Assembly: GCF_021654795.1 (NCBI RefSeq)
Contig: NZ_AP025344.1
Span: 3,038,501 to 3,102,500 of the forward strand
From: Paenibacillus dendritiformis
GTDB lineage: Bacteria > Bacillota > Bacilli > Paenibacillales > Paenibacillaceae
Length of the DNA stretch: 64,000 nucleotides
Direction: 5' to 3'
A program made the position numbers and the translations under genes. How positions within the stretch are numbered: the stretch's first letter is position 1; each line of letters begins with the position of its first letter. Shown here piece after piece: positions 1 to 7,223 of this stretch. Below the pieces are notes generated by a model, which saw only the letters and a list, made by a program, of their open reading frames with translations, ran no database searches and was not told the DNA's origin.

Positions 1-620
1 CCCGATAGCAAATAATCAAATCGGTATCGTCTCATGTTCAGCACAATATTCGGATCATGCGTGAGCACAAGGCGGTATCCGTGCTCGATCCCTTCGAAGG
101 AAGCGGCAAGATCGCTTCGTTCCGTGCTGGAATCATCGATCCCGATAATATTGAGCCGCGTTCCGTTGATGTCAATCATGACATTTTCATTCCGCAGCGT
201 TTTACAGCCGTTCTGCTCCAATGTTTGCTGCAACGAAGCAAAGTCCTTGCCCTTCAGCACATAATCATGATTCCCGAACACCGCGTACATGCCGTAGGCC
301 GGCTGCAGGCGGTTCAGCACCTTGAGATAGGGGATCAGCTTCGGTATAGAGCGGGTCCGATCAAGAAAATCGCCGGTTAGAGCGATGAGATCAATCTGTT
401 CGTCTGCAAGCTTGTCGAATAATTGCTTCGGCGAAATCGAGATGTTCTCCAGATGCAAGTCCGATAGATGCAAGACATGAAGGGCCTGCCCGGAACGGTT
501 CGGCGCGCTGTTCTCCAGGCTGATCCTGTTCATATTTACTTGCCGCGTATTCAGATGAGCTTTATATAAAAGGTATGCCAGCATAGCCAAGAGGAATGCG
601 ATAAACACAAATAATAGCAT
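1..620 (-). CDS. metallophosphoesterase, 3' end outside window
   Basis: This is a calcineurin-like metallophosphoesterase, read on the minus strand from ATG at 620 and still open at base 1, so about 206 N-terminal residues are visible. A hydrophobic segment (residues 2-18) suggests a membrane anchor with the catalytic domain outside. The binuclear-metal motifs are present in order: LSDLH (D54, H56), GDFLD (D84) and GNHD (N117, H118). An AAAGGAG ribosome binding site lies just upstream of the ATG. It is divergent from the glycosyltransferase at 793. The family resembles YkoQ/YkuE-type enzymes, some of which act on lipids or nucleotides. The substrate cannot be told from the sequence. The missing C-terminal third should carry the remaining His metal ligands. 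Confidence 0.9.
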   Translation of the reverse strand, partial: MLLFVFIAFLLAMLAYLLYKAHLNTRQVNMNRISLENSAPNRSGQALHVLHLSDLHLENISISPKQLFDKLADEQIDLIALTGDFLDRTRSIPKLIPYLKVLNRLQPAYGMYAVFGNHDYVLKGKDFASLQQTLEQNGCKTLRNENVMIDINGTRLNIIGIDDSSTERSDLAASFEGIEHGYRLVLTHDPNIVLNMRRYRFDYLLS

Positions 621-637
621 AACTTAAAACTCCTTTC

Positions 638-653
638 TATATACCAGTATATA
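638..653. promoter_or_regulatory. short perfect inverted repeat, possible operator
   Basis: TATATAC-CA-GTATATA forms a 7-2-7 perfect dyad between the divergent metallophosphoesterase and glycosyltransferase genes, immediately upstream of the metallophosphoesterase RBS. Its position fits an operator or core promoter for that gene. No regulator is encoded next to it in the window. A second small hairpin, GGAGCGC-GAT-GCGCTCC, lies at 687-703. Confidence 0.35.
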
Positions 654-792
654 AAAATCGGCAGGTCCATGTCTGCGGTAATTCATGGAGCGCGATGCGC
701 TCCAGCTTCGATTCATGCCCTTTATGTATGCCGGCCGGTGATTTCGCGCAAATTAATCATTCAAGAGGAAGCTTGGTTGGGGAGGAAAGGAC

Positions 793-1905
793 ATGGCCAC
801 AAAAGTTCTGTTACTGCCCTTTTTGCAAATCAAAATGGGACATCATCAAGCCGCCGATGCGCTGGCGGAGCATTTGCGGTCGATCGATCCGTCCATCGAA
901 TGCGACATCGTTGATATTTTGGACTACACCTACGGCAGGCGCGTGGAAGGCTTGGTGTCCTCGACCTATTTGAAATGGATTCACTTCCTGCCGATGACTT
1001 ACAGCTGGATGTACCGGAAAAGCTGCGGCCGCCAGCTCCGCAGCAAGAGGCGTTACCGTCTCTATGAGATGATCTTTATGAGAGGCATGCAACAATTGAT
1101 ACGGGAAAGGCAGCCGGATTGCATCCTGTGCACTCATGCGCTGCCGTCGTACTTGCTTGATCGCTTGAAACGCAACGGCCTCCTTTCCATTCCGGTAATC
1201 AATGTGTATACGGATTTTTTTATCAATGATGTATGGGGGAGGGACGGAATCGATTATCATTTCGTTCCGGATGCGCATATCAAGGAGTGGCTGACCAACC
1301 GATCCGTTCCGGCCGATCATATTTTCGTCACCGGCATACCGGTGCATCCGCAATTCACCGCTTCGCGTCCGGAACGGAAGCAAGCGGATTCCGAATTCAC
1401 GGTCTTGATTACGGGGGGAAATCTTGGCGCGGGGATCATGAAATCGTTGTGCCGCACGATCGGGAAGGCGGAGGGAGTTCGTTATATCGTGCTATGCGGA
1501 AAGAATAAAGCGCTATATCGCCATTTGAAGAAGAAAAACTGCCCCGGCATCATTCCGATGCCTTATATTGAATCGAGAGCGGGAATGAATGATTTATACA
1601 ATCAGGCCGACGCGGTACTGACCAAGCCGGGGGGAGTAACGGTTAGCGAATGCTTATTTAAAAAAATGCCGATCCTCGTCTACCATGCCTTGCCCGGGCA
1701 GGAAGAAATCAATCTGCTGCATCTGTTGGACATGCAAGTAATCGTTTATGTGAAGGATTGGGCCAAAGAGACGATGGACAAGCAAATCAAGCTCCTCCGG
1801 AACAAAACGGTGATGGATCGTCTAAGGGCGCAAATGAATGCTTATCACCGTGAACTATCGGATCTGAAATCGACGCTGCGCCATGTTCTCATGCCGCAGC
1901 AGTAA
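793..1905 (+). CDS. MGDG synthase/UgtP-like processive glycosyltransferase
   Basis: This 370-residue protein belongs to the family of UDP-sugar:diacylglycerol glycosyltransferases (MGDG synthase N-terminal domain plus GT28 C-terminal domain). It would transfer sugar from a UDP donor to a membrane lipid on the cytoplasmic face. The N-terminus has the strand-loop-helix MGHHQAAD (about residues 15-22). The C-terminal half has LITGGNLGAG (about 205) and the donor-binding segment KPGGVTVSE (about 277) followed by GQEE. ATG 793 has a GGAGGAAAGG site at proper distance. It is single-gene, ending in a clear terminator. UgtP makes glucolipids that anchor lipoteichoic acid, but UgtP and MurG-like homologues cannot be separated by eye. 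A divergent metallophosphoesterase recalls the ykoN/ykoQ pairing in Bacillus. Confidence 0.85.
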   Translation: MATKVLLLPFLQIKMGHHQAADALAEHLRSIDPSIECDIVDILDYTYGRRVEGLVSSTYLKWIHFLPMTYSWMYRKSCGRQLRSKRRYRLYEMIFMRGMQQLIRERQPDCILCTHALPSYLLDRLKRNGLLSIPVINVYTDFFINDVWGRDGIDYHFVPDAHIKEWLTNRSVPADHIFVTGIPVHPQFTASRPERKQADSEFTVLITGGNLGAGIMKSLCRTIGKAEGVRYIVLCGKNKALYRHLKKKNCPGIIPMPYIESRAGMNDLYNQADAVLTKPGGVTVSECLFKKMPILVYHALPGQEEINLLHLLDMQVIVYVKDWAKETMDKQIKLLRNKTVMDRLRAQMNAYHRELSDLKSTLRHVLMPQQ

Positions 1906-1930
1906 AGGGCCGAAGCTGCACTTGCACAAT

Positions 1931-1955
1931 AAGCCGCATGATGGCGGCTTTTTTT
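1931..1955 (+). terminator. rho-independent terminator
   Basis: AAGCCGC-ATGATG-GCGGCTT followed by a T run, 25 bases after the glycosyltransferase stop. Confidence 0.85.
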
Positions 1956-2008
1956 GCGCGCATTGGCCGGATGTCCTCTCAGCGGGCATCTGTTGGGCAA
2001 GACGCGGA

Positions 2009-2037
2009 TTGACGAAGCCGAACATGCACTCTATAAT
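2009..2037 (+). promoter_or_regulatory. sigma-A promoter of the MoxR/VWA operon
   Basis: TTGACG (2009-2014), a 17-base spacer and a perfect TATAAT (2032-2037). The transcript would start near 2044, inside the inverted repeat at 2050-2074, so the promoter is well placed for repression. Confidence 0.75.
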
Positions 2038-2049
2038 TATGTTTAGTAA

Positions 2050-2074
2050 TTTAGTAAATAAGTAAACTACTAAA
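2050..2074. promoter_or_regulatory. TTTAGTA/TACTAAA operator-like dyad
   Basis: TTTAGTA (2050-2056) and TACTAAA (2068-2074) are perfect inverted half-sites spaced by 11 bases. They sit within a larger, imperfect dyad running from CTCTAT at 2029 to ATAGAG near 2082. The dyad immediately follows the -10 box at 2032-2037, as expected for a repressor roadblock. Which regulator binds is unknown. Confidence 0.5.
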
Positions 2075-2130
2075 TAATAGAGTGAGAGATCAAGGCATGT
2101 TACTCGAAACGGCCCGAGAGGAGAAGGAAG

Positions 2131-3252
2131 ATGATTCACGCAGAAGATTTTCGCTTGTCGCCTGGGAGAAACTTAACTGAGACCGAACAAGCGCTTGTCT
2201 GGACGAAGGCGCGTTCTCATCAAGCAAGCGAGGAAGAGTTGCGGATATGTAAGGAAATAAAACGAAACTGGAACCGCGGCGAGATGAAAATCGCGAATAT
2301 TTTGCTGGAGGGCGATGCCGGGTCGGGCAAAACGCAGCTTGCCAAAGCATTGTCCGCTCATTTCGGGCTGCCCTATACGAAGGTGACTTGCTTCGCCGAT
2401 ATGGATAAATCCGATGTGATTGGGGCGATCTTGCCGGTGATTGCGCCCGAACGGATGACAAAGCTGAAACCGGAAGAACAGCTTGCATTGAATGCTTTGT
2501 ATGAGAGCGACGGGTTCCGGAGCGCCACGGAAATATTGACGGACGCCCTGGGGGTTGCCCCGGAAGAGGCGGCTCTCAAGATGAAGCAATTGCTGAAGCG
2601 GGTTGCGGAGCATCACGAGGGTGAAGGGGTGGAGTATCGATTCTACCCCTCCGAGATCGTGAGAGCCTACCGGCATGGCTATCTGCTGGAAATCCAAGAG
2701 CCGACCGTAATCCGCGATGCCGCCGTGCTCATGGCCTTGAACTCGGCTCTGGAGCTGGATGGAAGCATCAACCTGCCGACCGAAGTGATCCGCCGGCATC
2801 CCGACTTCATCGCGGTCATTACGACGAATCGCAGTTATGCCGGGACGAGGCCGCTGAACGAAGCGCTGCGCGACCGGGTGCAGCATACGGAGAAGATGGA
2901 TCTGCCGGCCAAGAGCGTTATGGTGGAACGGACCATGGCCAAAACCGACTTTCGAAATCAACGGGTGCTGGGCGTATTGGCGGATGTCATCATCGTTCTC
3001 GATCAAGCTGCCCGGGCCCATGCCATCAAGGGCGTGGCCGGGATGCGCTCGCTCTTCTACTGGGCGGATGCGGTTGCCCGAGGCGCTTCGGCCCGTGAGT
3101 CGCTCTACTATAAAGTCATTTACAAAATGACGACCGATTCCGAAGAAATCAAGCGATTGGAAGAAGCGCTGCAAAGCCATGAGTTGTTGGCAGGTCTCGA
3201 TACTATCGACGCGGCCGCAAAAAAAAAACGATTCTTGGGACCGCTGAGATAA
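2131..3252 (+). CDS. MoxR/CobS-type AAA+ ATPase
   Basis: A 373-residue AAA+ ATPase of the MoxR/CobS group, which acts as a chaperone or metal-insertion motor with a VWA-domain partner. Walker A is GDAGSGKT at residues 61-68. ITTNRSYAGTRPLNEALRDR (about 230-250) looks like sensor 1 with the arginine finger. ATG 2131 follows GAGGAGAAGG. The VWA protein lies immediately downstream, the usual gene pair. An oddity is a run of ten A residues (3219-3228) eleven codons before the stop, where a -1 shift, or one extra A in the transcript, would enter the downstream gene's open frame. The true target (cobaltochelatase-like, enzyme maturation or stress) is not deducible. Confidence 0.88.
   Translation: MIHAEDFRLSPGRNLTETEQALVWTKARSHQASEEELRICKEIKRNWNRGEMKIANILLEGDAGSGKTQLAKALSAHFGLPYTKVTCFADMDKSDVIGAILPVIAPERMTKLKPEEQLALNALYESDGFRSATEILTDALGVAPEEAALKMKQLLKRVAEHHEGEGVEYRFYPSEIVRAYRHGYLLEIQEPTVIRDAAVLMALNSALELDGSINLPTEVIRRHPDFIAVITTNRSYAGTRPLNEALRDRVQHTEKMDLPAKSVMVERTMAKTDFRNQRVLGVLADVIIVLDQAARAHAIKGVAGMRSLFYWADAVARGASARESLYYKVIYKMTTDSEEIKRLEEALQSHELLAGLDTIDAAAKKKRFLGPLR
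3219..3228 (+). other. A10 homopolymer in overlapping open frames
   Basis: Ten consecutive A residues near the 3' end of the MoxR gene. The VWA reading frame is open from 3183 (after a TGA at 3180-3182) right through to 4346. One inserted A, or a -1 slip, would therefore fuse the ATPase to the VWA protein without a stop. The normal frame ends in KKKRFLGPLR-stop at 3252. Confidence 0.6.
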
Positions 3253-3284
3253 GGACATGGGAGACTGCCGGCGATCTTGACGCT

Positions 3285-4346
3285 GTGGATGACAAGGAAG
3301 CCGAGGAAAGGGGCTTCGCCTTGCAAAAGTCGGCGGATAGCGACGAAAGCTCTATTGGCGCAGCGGCTTCCAGCGAATCAGCCGGTACGGCAAGCCGGGA
3401 TATGGGAGAGGACGGGGCTCCCCTGTATCATGAGTCCCATCCGGATAACGTGCCGGATGACGCGAAGCACCGGCAGCGGGATTTTCGGAAAAAGCGGAAT
3501 CAAGAGGCCAGAGAGGCGGCGGCGCAGTCGATTCATCAAGGGATCAGGCTCATCGTTCATCATCCGGACGTCCTGGATGAGCATCGTCAGGAATATGCAC
3601 GCCTGAGCCAGGAACTGATGCCTGTCGTACGGGAAATGGCCAGACAGGCGCTTCCGCTGTTGGAGTATGAGAGTTCTTCGGAATGGGCGAGGAACCGGTA
3701 TTACGGCAGCAAATTTGTAGCCGACAGCATCGCCTGCCGCGATTATAAGCATTTCGCCAAGCGGCGTCCTCCGACGGAGTTCCCGTCCCTGGCCGTCGGC
3801 CTGAGAGTGGACGAGTCGGCATCGATGTCCGCCTTCGGCAGGCTTGAAGCCGCCAAGCGCGCGGCGCTCGCCGTCTACGAATTTTGCCGAATGTGCGAGA
3901 TACCTGTCTTCATCTACGGGGACACGGCCGATGCTGCCCGCCTGGAGCAGATGTCGATATTTGCTTATACCGACGGAGAGACGGCGGATCCCGAAGATCG
4001 GTTCAGGCTGATGGGGATGCGGGCCAGAAGCAATAACCGGGACGGCCTCGCTCTACGCATCCTCGGAGATCGGTTGGCTTCCGCTCCGCAGCAGACCAAG
4101 CTGCTGATCAGCATCAGCGACGGCCAACCGAAAGCGATGGATGACTACACGGGAAGCCGGGCGATCCGGGACATGCAGCAGACCATCGCCGAGTATGAGC
4201 GGAAGGGAGTGGCCGTGCTGGCCGCCGCCATCGGCCAAGATAAAGAGGTCATTAGTCAAATCTATGGAGCCGAGCGATTTTTGGATATGACGAATTTGCA
4301 AGAGCTCCCGGTCAAGCTGGTCCGCATCATCGCCCGGTATATGTGA
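3285..4346 (+). CDS. VWA-domain protein, CobT-like partner of MoxR
   Basis: A von Willebrand factor A domain protein; 353 residues if read from GTG 3285. The acidic/polar N-terminus is followed by the C-terminal VWA fold, with a MIDAS motif DESAS (D176, S178, S180) and a later ISDGQP strand. Such proteins pair with MoxR/CobS ATPases, here directly upstream (33-base gap by this start). The start is uncertain. GTG 3285 has no good Shine-Dalgarno, and no ATG, GTG or TTG occurs in frame between 3183 and 3285. The upstream open frame reads naturally (AGDLDAVDD precedes KEAEE). Production by frameshifting at the A10 run in the upstream gene, or by a weak non-canonical start, is possible. A strong terminator follows. 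Confidence 0.85.
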   Translation: MDDKEAEERGFALQKSADSDESSIGAAASSESAGTASRDMGEDGAPLYHESHPDNVPDDAKHRQRDFRKKRNQEAREAAAQSIHQGIRLIVHHPDVLDEHRQEYARLSQELMPVVREMARQALPLLEYESSSEWARNRYYGSKFVADSIACRDYKHFAKRRPPTEFPSLAVGLRVDESASMSAFGRLEAAKRAALAVYEFCRMCEIPVFIYGDTADAARLEQMSIFAYTDGETADPEDRFRLMGMRARSNNRDGLALRILGDRLASAPQQTKLLISISDGQPKAMDDYTGSRAIRDMQQTIAEYERKGVAVLAAAIGQDKEVISQIYGAERFLDMTNLQELPVKLVRIIARYM

Positions 4347-4396
4347 TGCCCCGGTCATCGCGGCGGATAGTTATGGCAATTCATAGAACGATGAAC

Positions 4397-4440
4397 ACGG
4401 CCGGCAGCGTTCCGGGATCCGAACGCTGCCGGCCGTTATT
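4397..4440. terminator. terminator hairpin between convergent genes
   Basis: A 16-bp perfect stem (ACGGCCGGCAGCGTTC at 4397-4412, complement at 4421-4436) with an 8-base loop, followed by TATTTT. It ends the MoxR/VWA operon and may also stop the minus-strand EamA transcript. Confidence 0.85.
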
Positions 4441-4529
4441 TTCCAGGAGCAGCTTCCGTCTGCACCCCATTCAAAACAGAGGGAGCCTGGTTACGTGTTA
4501 TCTGCGTGTTATCAACTGCATAAGCTGCC

Positions 4530-5468
4530 TTAAGATCGGGAGTGAGCCTCCTGAAGGGGCGCCTCTTTCGTCCGGGGCTTCCGGAACAGCTTCTGCAAGC
4601 TGTCCCAATTGACAAGCACGGTACCTGCAATGACGGTGATGGCACCGATTCCTGTCATCCAAGTGACCGATTCTCCATAGAGAAGGACACCGATGGCAAT
4701 GGCGACCAACGGGGATACATACAGCCAAGTAGAGGCGAAGACCGGGCCCGTCTTGGCCACCAGCCAATAGAACAGGCTGTGCCCGATCATCGAACCGATA
4801 ATGATCAGATAGAGCAGCGATCCGAGCGCTTGCGCGGACAACAGGCTCTGAACATGCCACCGCTCTGTGCAAGCGGACAGCAAGATCAGCAGTAATCCGC
4901 CATATATCATCTGCGCCGCATTCAGCGCAATCGGCGACGACTCCGGGAAACGCTGCGTAACCCGTTTGGAGTACAACGCGCCCGATGCATAGAACGCCTC
5001 TCCGGCAATAATGACAATGCTGCCAATGAGCAGCCCGAGACTGGCGGATAACGTAAGGCTTGGCGCGATGAGCAGGAAAACGCCGAATAATCCGGCAAGA
5101 CAGCCAAGCAGAGACCGGGCGGACGGTTTTTGGCGCAGCATGATGAGCTGCAGGATCAGAATCATCATCGGGCCCGTAGCCGATAAGACGGCCGCGACTC
5201 CCGAAGCGACATATTGCTCGCCCCAATACAAGGCGGCAAAGGTGCCGAAAGTGAGTCCGATGCCGGTAAGCAGCATATCTTTATGCAGCAGGAGCGGCAG
5301 GCTTGCTTTTTTCCTCCACATCATCCAGCCGAACAACAGCGCCCCTGCGATGAAGAAGCGGATTCCGGCCGATAGAAACGGCGGGGCAGAGACATCGACG
5401 CCGATTTTGATGGCGAGAAAGGTTGTGCCAAAGATAAGACAGACGAGTAAGTAATTCACGATGATCAT
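4530..5468 (-). CDS. EamA/DMT-family transporter
   Basis: A 312-residue drug/metabolite transporter with about ten membrane helices in two EamA repeats. It begins with YLLVCLIFGTTFLAIKIGVD, typical of first-helix EamA proteins. ATG 5468 is chosen because GGAGG lies 7 bases upstream; the longer open frame to 5942 runs into the divergent regulator and is not coding. The gene is divergent from the MocR-type regulator at 5619, with two direct repeats between them. This strongly suggests the regulator controls this exporter. Related exporters move amino acids or their derivatives. The substrate here is unknown. Confidence 0.88.
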   Translation of the reverse strand: MIIVNYLLVCLIFGTTFLAIKIGVDVSAPPFLSAGIRFFIAGALLFGWMMWRKKASLPLLLHKDMLLTGIGLTFGTFAALYWGEQYVASGVAAVLSATGPMMILILQLIMLRQKPSARSLLGCLAGLFGVFLLIAPSLTLSASLGLLIGSIVIIAGEAFYASGALYSKRVTQRFPESSPIALNAAQMIYGGLLLILLSACTERWHVQSLLSAQALGSLLYLIIIGSMIGHSLFYWLVAKTGPVFASTWLYVSPLVAIAIGVLLYGESVTWMTGIGAITVIAGTVLVNWDSLQKLFRKPRTKEAPLQEAHSRS

Positions 5469-5506
5469 AAGTGCGCCTCCTTTTCCCATCATGTTATACG
5501 GACCGG

Positions 5507-5538
5507 AATAGAACAGATGCTTGCCAATAGAACAGATG
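5507..5538. promoter_or_regulatory. MocR-type direct-repeat operator
   Basis: AATAGAACAGATG occurs at 5507-5519 and again, identical, at 5526-5538, a 19-bp period (about two helical turns). It lies in the divergent interval between the EamA transporter and the MocR gene. MocR/PdxR regulators are known to bind such direct repeats. Assignment to this regulator is by position. Confidence 0.65.
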
Positions 5539-5618
5539 GGAGGGAAGTGCGGTACAATAGTCTCAGGAGTCTTTTTTGAACAAAATTTCGAACAACCTCG
5601 ACAAGGGGGAGCGTCTGC

Positions 5619-7025
5619 ATGCTTTATAGACAAGTGTACGATCACATCATGGCGCGAATGGAACGGGGGGAATGGAATGCGCATGACAAGCTTCCTTCGA
5701 TTCGCTGTCTTGCCCTTGAATTGGGGGTGAACCGGCTGACGGTGTTCAAAGCCTACCAACTGCTCAAACAGAGCGGAAAAGCTTATGTCAAGGAGAAATC
5801 GGGCTATTATGTCTGCTCCGAAGCCGGGAGTCTGCTTGCTAGGGGGCATGATGAACAACAGAAGCCCCCATCCTCCGCCGTTCAAATGAACAGTGAGCTG
5901 TCCGACATTCACAAGGTAACGGCCGCCTATCAATTTTCCCAAGCGGTGATCGACCCGAATTTACTGCCGAATCTGTTTCTATCCGAGTATGTGAAAAAGG
6001 TATTTGACATCTACCCGAAGCTTATGGGGATCTATTCCACTCCGCAGGGGGATGAAGAGCTGCGCGAGGTCCTGAGCCAGTATCTGATGGGCCATTACCG
6101 GGTTCATCTGCACCCAAGCGAGGTGTTGATCACGACTGGGGCGCAGCAGGCGATCGACTTGCTGGCCCGAATCTTTATCCGGCCAATGGATGCCATATTG
6201 GTTGAACGCCCGACATACAGCGCGGGGCTTGATATATTCCGGGCGCAGGGAGCCCGATTGATTCCGGTCGCGTTTGCTCCCGCAGGCTACGACATGGACA
6301 TGGTCGAAATGCTGATGAAGCGGCATCGGCCGCGATTTTTCTATATGAATCCTACGTTCCACAATCCGACGGGCTATACCTTGCCGACCGTGCAGCGCAA
6401 GCAGCTCGTCGAGCTGGCCGAACGTTACCGCTGCGTGCTGATAGAAGACGATGCGTTTCACGATATGTATTTTGAAGAACGGCCGCCGCAGCCTTTATTC
6501 ACCTATGATACCGAAGGATGGGTAGTCTATCTCCGCAGCTTCAGCAAGTATGTGGCGCCGGGGTTGCGGATATGCGCCGTATATGGGCGTCCGTCGGTCA
6601 TCGGGCCTTTGATCGCCGCCAAATCGCTGGCTGACAACGGAAACCCGTTAGTTACGCAAAAAATATTTTTGCATTATTTTCAGTCGGAACGGATGCGGCA
6701 GCATTTGGAAAAATTGCGAATTGCCCTTCAGATCCGAAGAGATATTATGGAGGAGGAATTGGCAGCCGCGTCTATTGATTGGCGGTGGTCCACTCCGGAG
6801 GGGGGGCTGAATATATGGCTTCGGCTTCCGGATACGGTTCCCGCCTCCGATCTATTTCACGAGAGCATCCGGCAATCTATTTCCTTCGTTCCCGGTCAAA
6901 TCTGCGACCCGCTTCATGAGATGCAACCCTGGATTCGGCTGACCTATTCAGTGATGAATGAAGAGCAATTGCGCGTTGGCGTGCAGCGGCTTGCAGACAT
7001 TGCGGAGCGGATTCAAAAGCGGTGA
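5619..7025 (+). CDS. MocR/GabR-type GntR regulator with aminotransferase domain
   Basis: A 468-residue transcription factor with an N-terminal GntR winged helix (about 1-75, including DKLPSIRCLALELGVNR) and a C-terminal fold-type I aminotransferase domain (about 110-465). PLP-binding landmarks are visible: NPTFHNPTGY, IEDDAFHDMY and the lysine segment SFSKYVAPGLR. In this family the aminotransferase part senses an amino acid or PLP derivative and does not act as a metabolic enzyme. ATG 5619 follows GGGGGAG. It probably regulates itself and the divergent EamA transporter through the direct repeats at 5507-5538. Confidence 0.92.
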   Translation: MLYRQVYDHIMARMERGEWNAHDKLPSIRCLALELGVNRLTVFKAYQLLKQSGKAYVKEKSGYYVCSEAGSLLARGHDEQQKPPSSAVQMNSELSDIHKVTAAYQFSQAVIDPNLLPNLFLSEYVKKVFDIYPKLMGIYSTPQGDEELREVLSQYLMGHYRVHLHPSEVLITTGAQQAIDLLARIFIRPMDAILVERPTYSAGLDIFRAQGARLIPVAFAPAGYDMDMVEMLMKRHRPRFFYMNPTFHNPTGYTLPTVQRKQLVELAERYRCVLIEDDAFHDMYFEERPPQPLFTYDTEGWVVYLRSFSKYVAPGLRICAVYGRPSVIGPLIAAKSLADNGNPLVTQKIFLHYFQSERMRQHLEKLRIALQIRRDIMEEELAAASIDWRWSTPEGGLNIWLRLPDTVPASDLFHESIRQSISFVPGQICDPLHEMQPWIRLTYSVMNEEQLRVGVQRLADIAERIQKR

Positions 7026-7053
7026 ACGGGTATTCCATTCTTATTTCAACCGA

Positions 7054-7082
7054 TTGTCAGTTCCCTGGAATATTGCTATAAT
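7054..7082 (+). promoter_or_regulatory. sigma-A promoter of leader peptide and MFS gene
   Basis: TTGTCA (7054-7059), 17 bases, then a perfect TATAAT (7077-7082). A start near 7089 gives a 5' leader of about 135 bases containing the small ORF and all the pairing elements described next. Confidence 0.75.
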
Positions 7083-7098
7083 GCTTGATATGCTTTAA

Positions 7099-7214
7099 CC
7101 CCCTATAAGATAAAAGGTGAATGGTTATGCTCTCATTTTCCAGATTGTGCAAATGCAAACCCCCTATTCCGTAATTTCTTTGCCGCGAATCGAGATTTTC
7201 GAATTTATAGGGGG
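7099..7214 (+). promoter_or_regulatory. attenuator-like leader sequestering the MFS ribosome binding site
   Basis: The MFS Shine-Dalgarno lies in TTATAGGGGG (7205-7214). A perfect 10-base complement CCCCCTATAA lies at 7099-7108, and a second, 8-base complement CCCCCTAT at 7160-7167. The second lies inside the last codons of the 15-codon leader ORF. Either pairing would hide the RBS, and ribosomes on the leader could disturb both. The layout matches translational attenuation of antibiotic-inducible resistance genes. Confidence 0.6.
7127..7174 (+). CDS. 15-residue leader peptide upstream of MFS exporter
   Basis: ATG 7127 to TAA 7172 encodes MLSFSRLCKCKPPIP. AAAAGGTGA ends about 7 bases before the ATG; an in-frame ATG at 7121 is too close to that site. 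The CCC CCT ATT codons (7160-7168) are themselves the complement of the MFS ribosome binding site, so translation of the peptide and RNA folding are coupled. The terminal Pro-Pro-Ile-Pro is the kind of sequence at which ribosomes pause. Function as a regulatory leader is inferred from this arrangement; the peptide is not expected to act in trans. Confidence 0.6.
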   Translation: MLSFSRLCKCKPPIP

Positions 7215-7223
7215 ATATTCGCA

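Noticed and set aside
2173..3258. Long minus-strand frame opposite the MoxR gene
   Set aside because: Shadow of the ATPase gene; no RBS and no recognisable protein features.
4530..5942. 470-codon version of the EamA gene
   Set aside because: The extension runs through the divergent MocR gene and its operator; ATG 5468 has a proper RBS and the family N-terminus.
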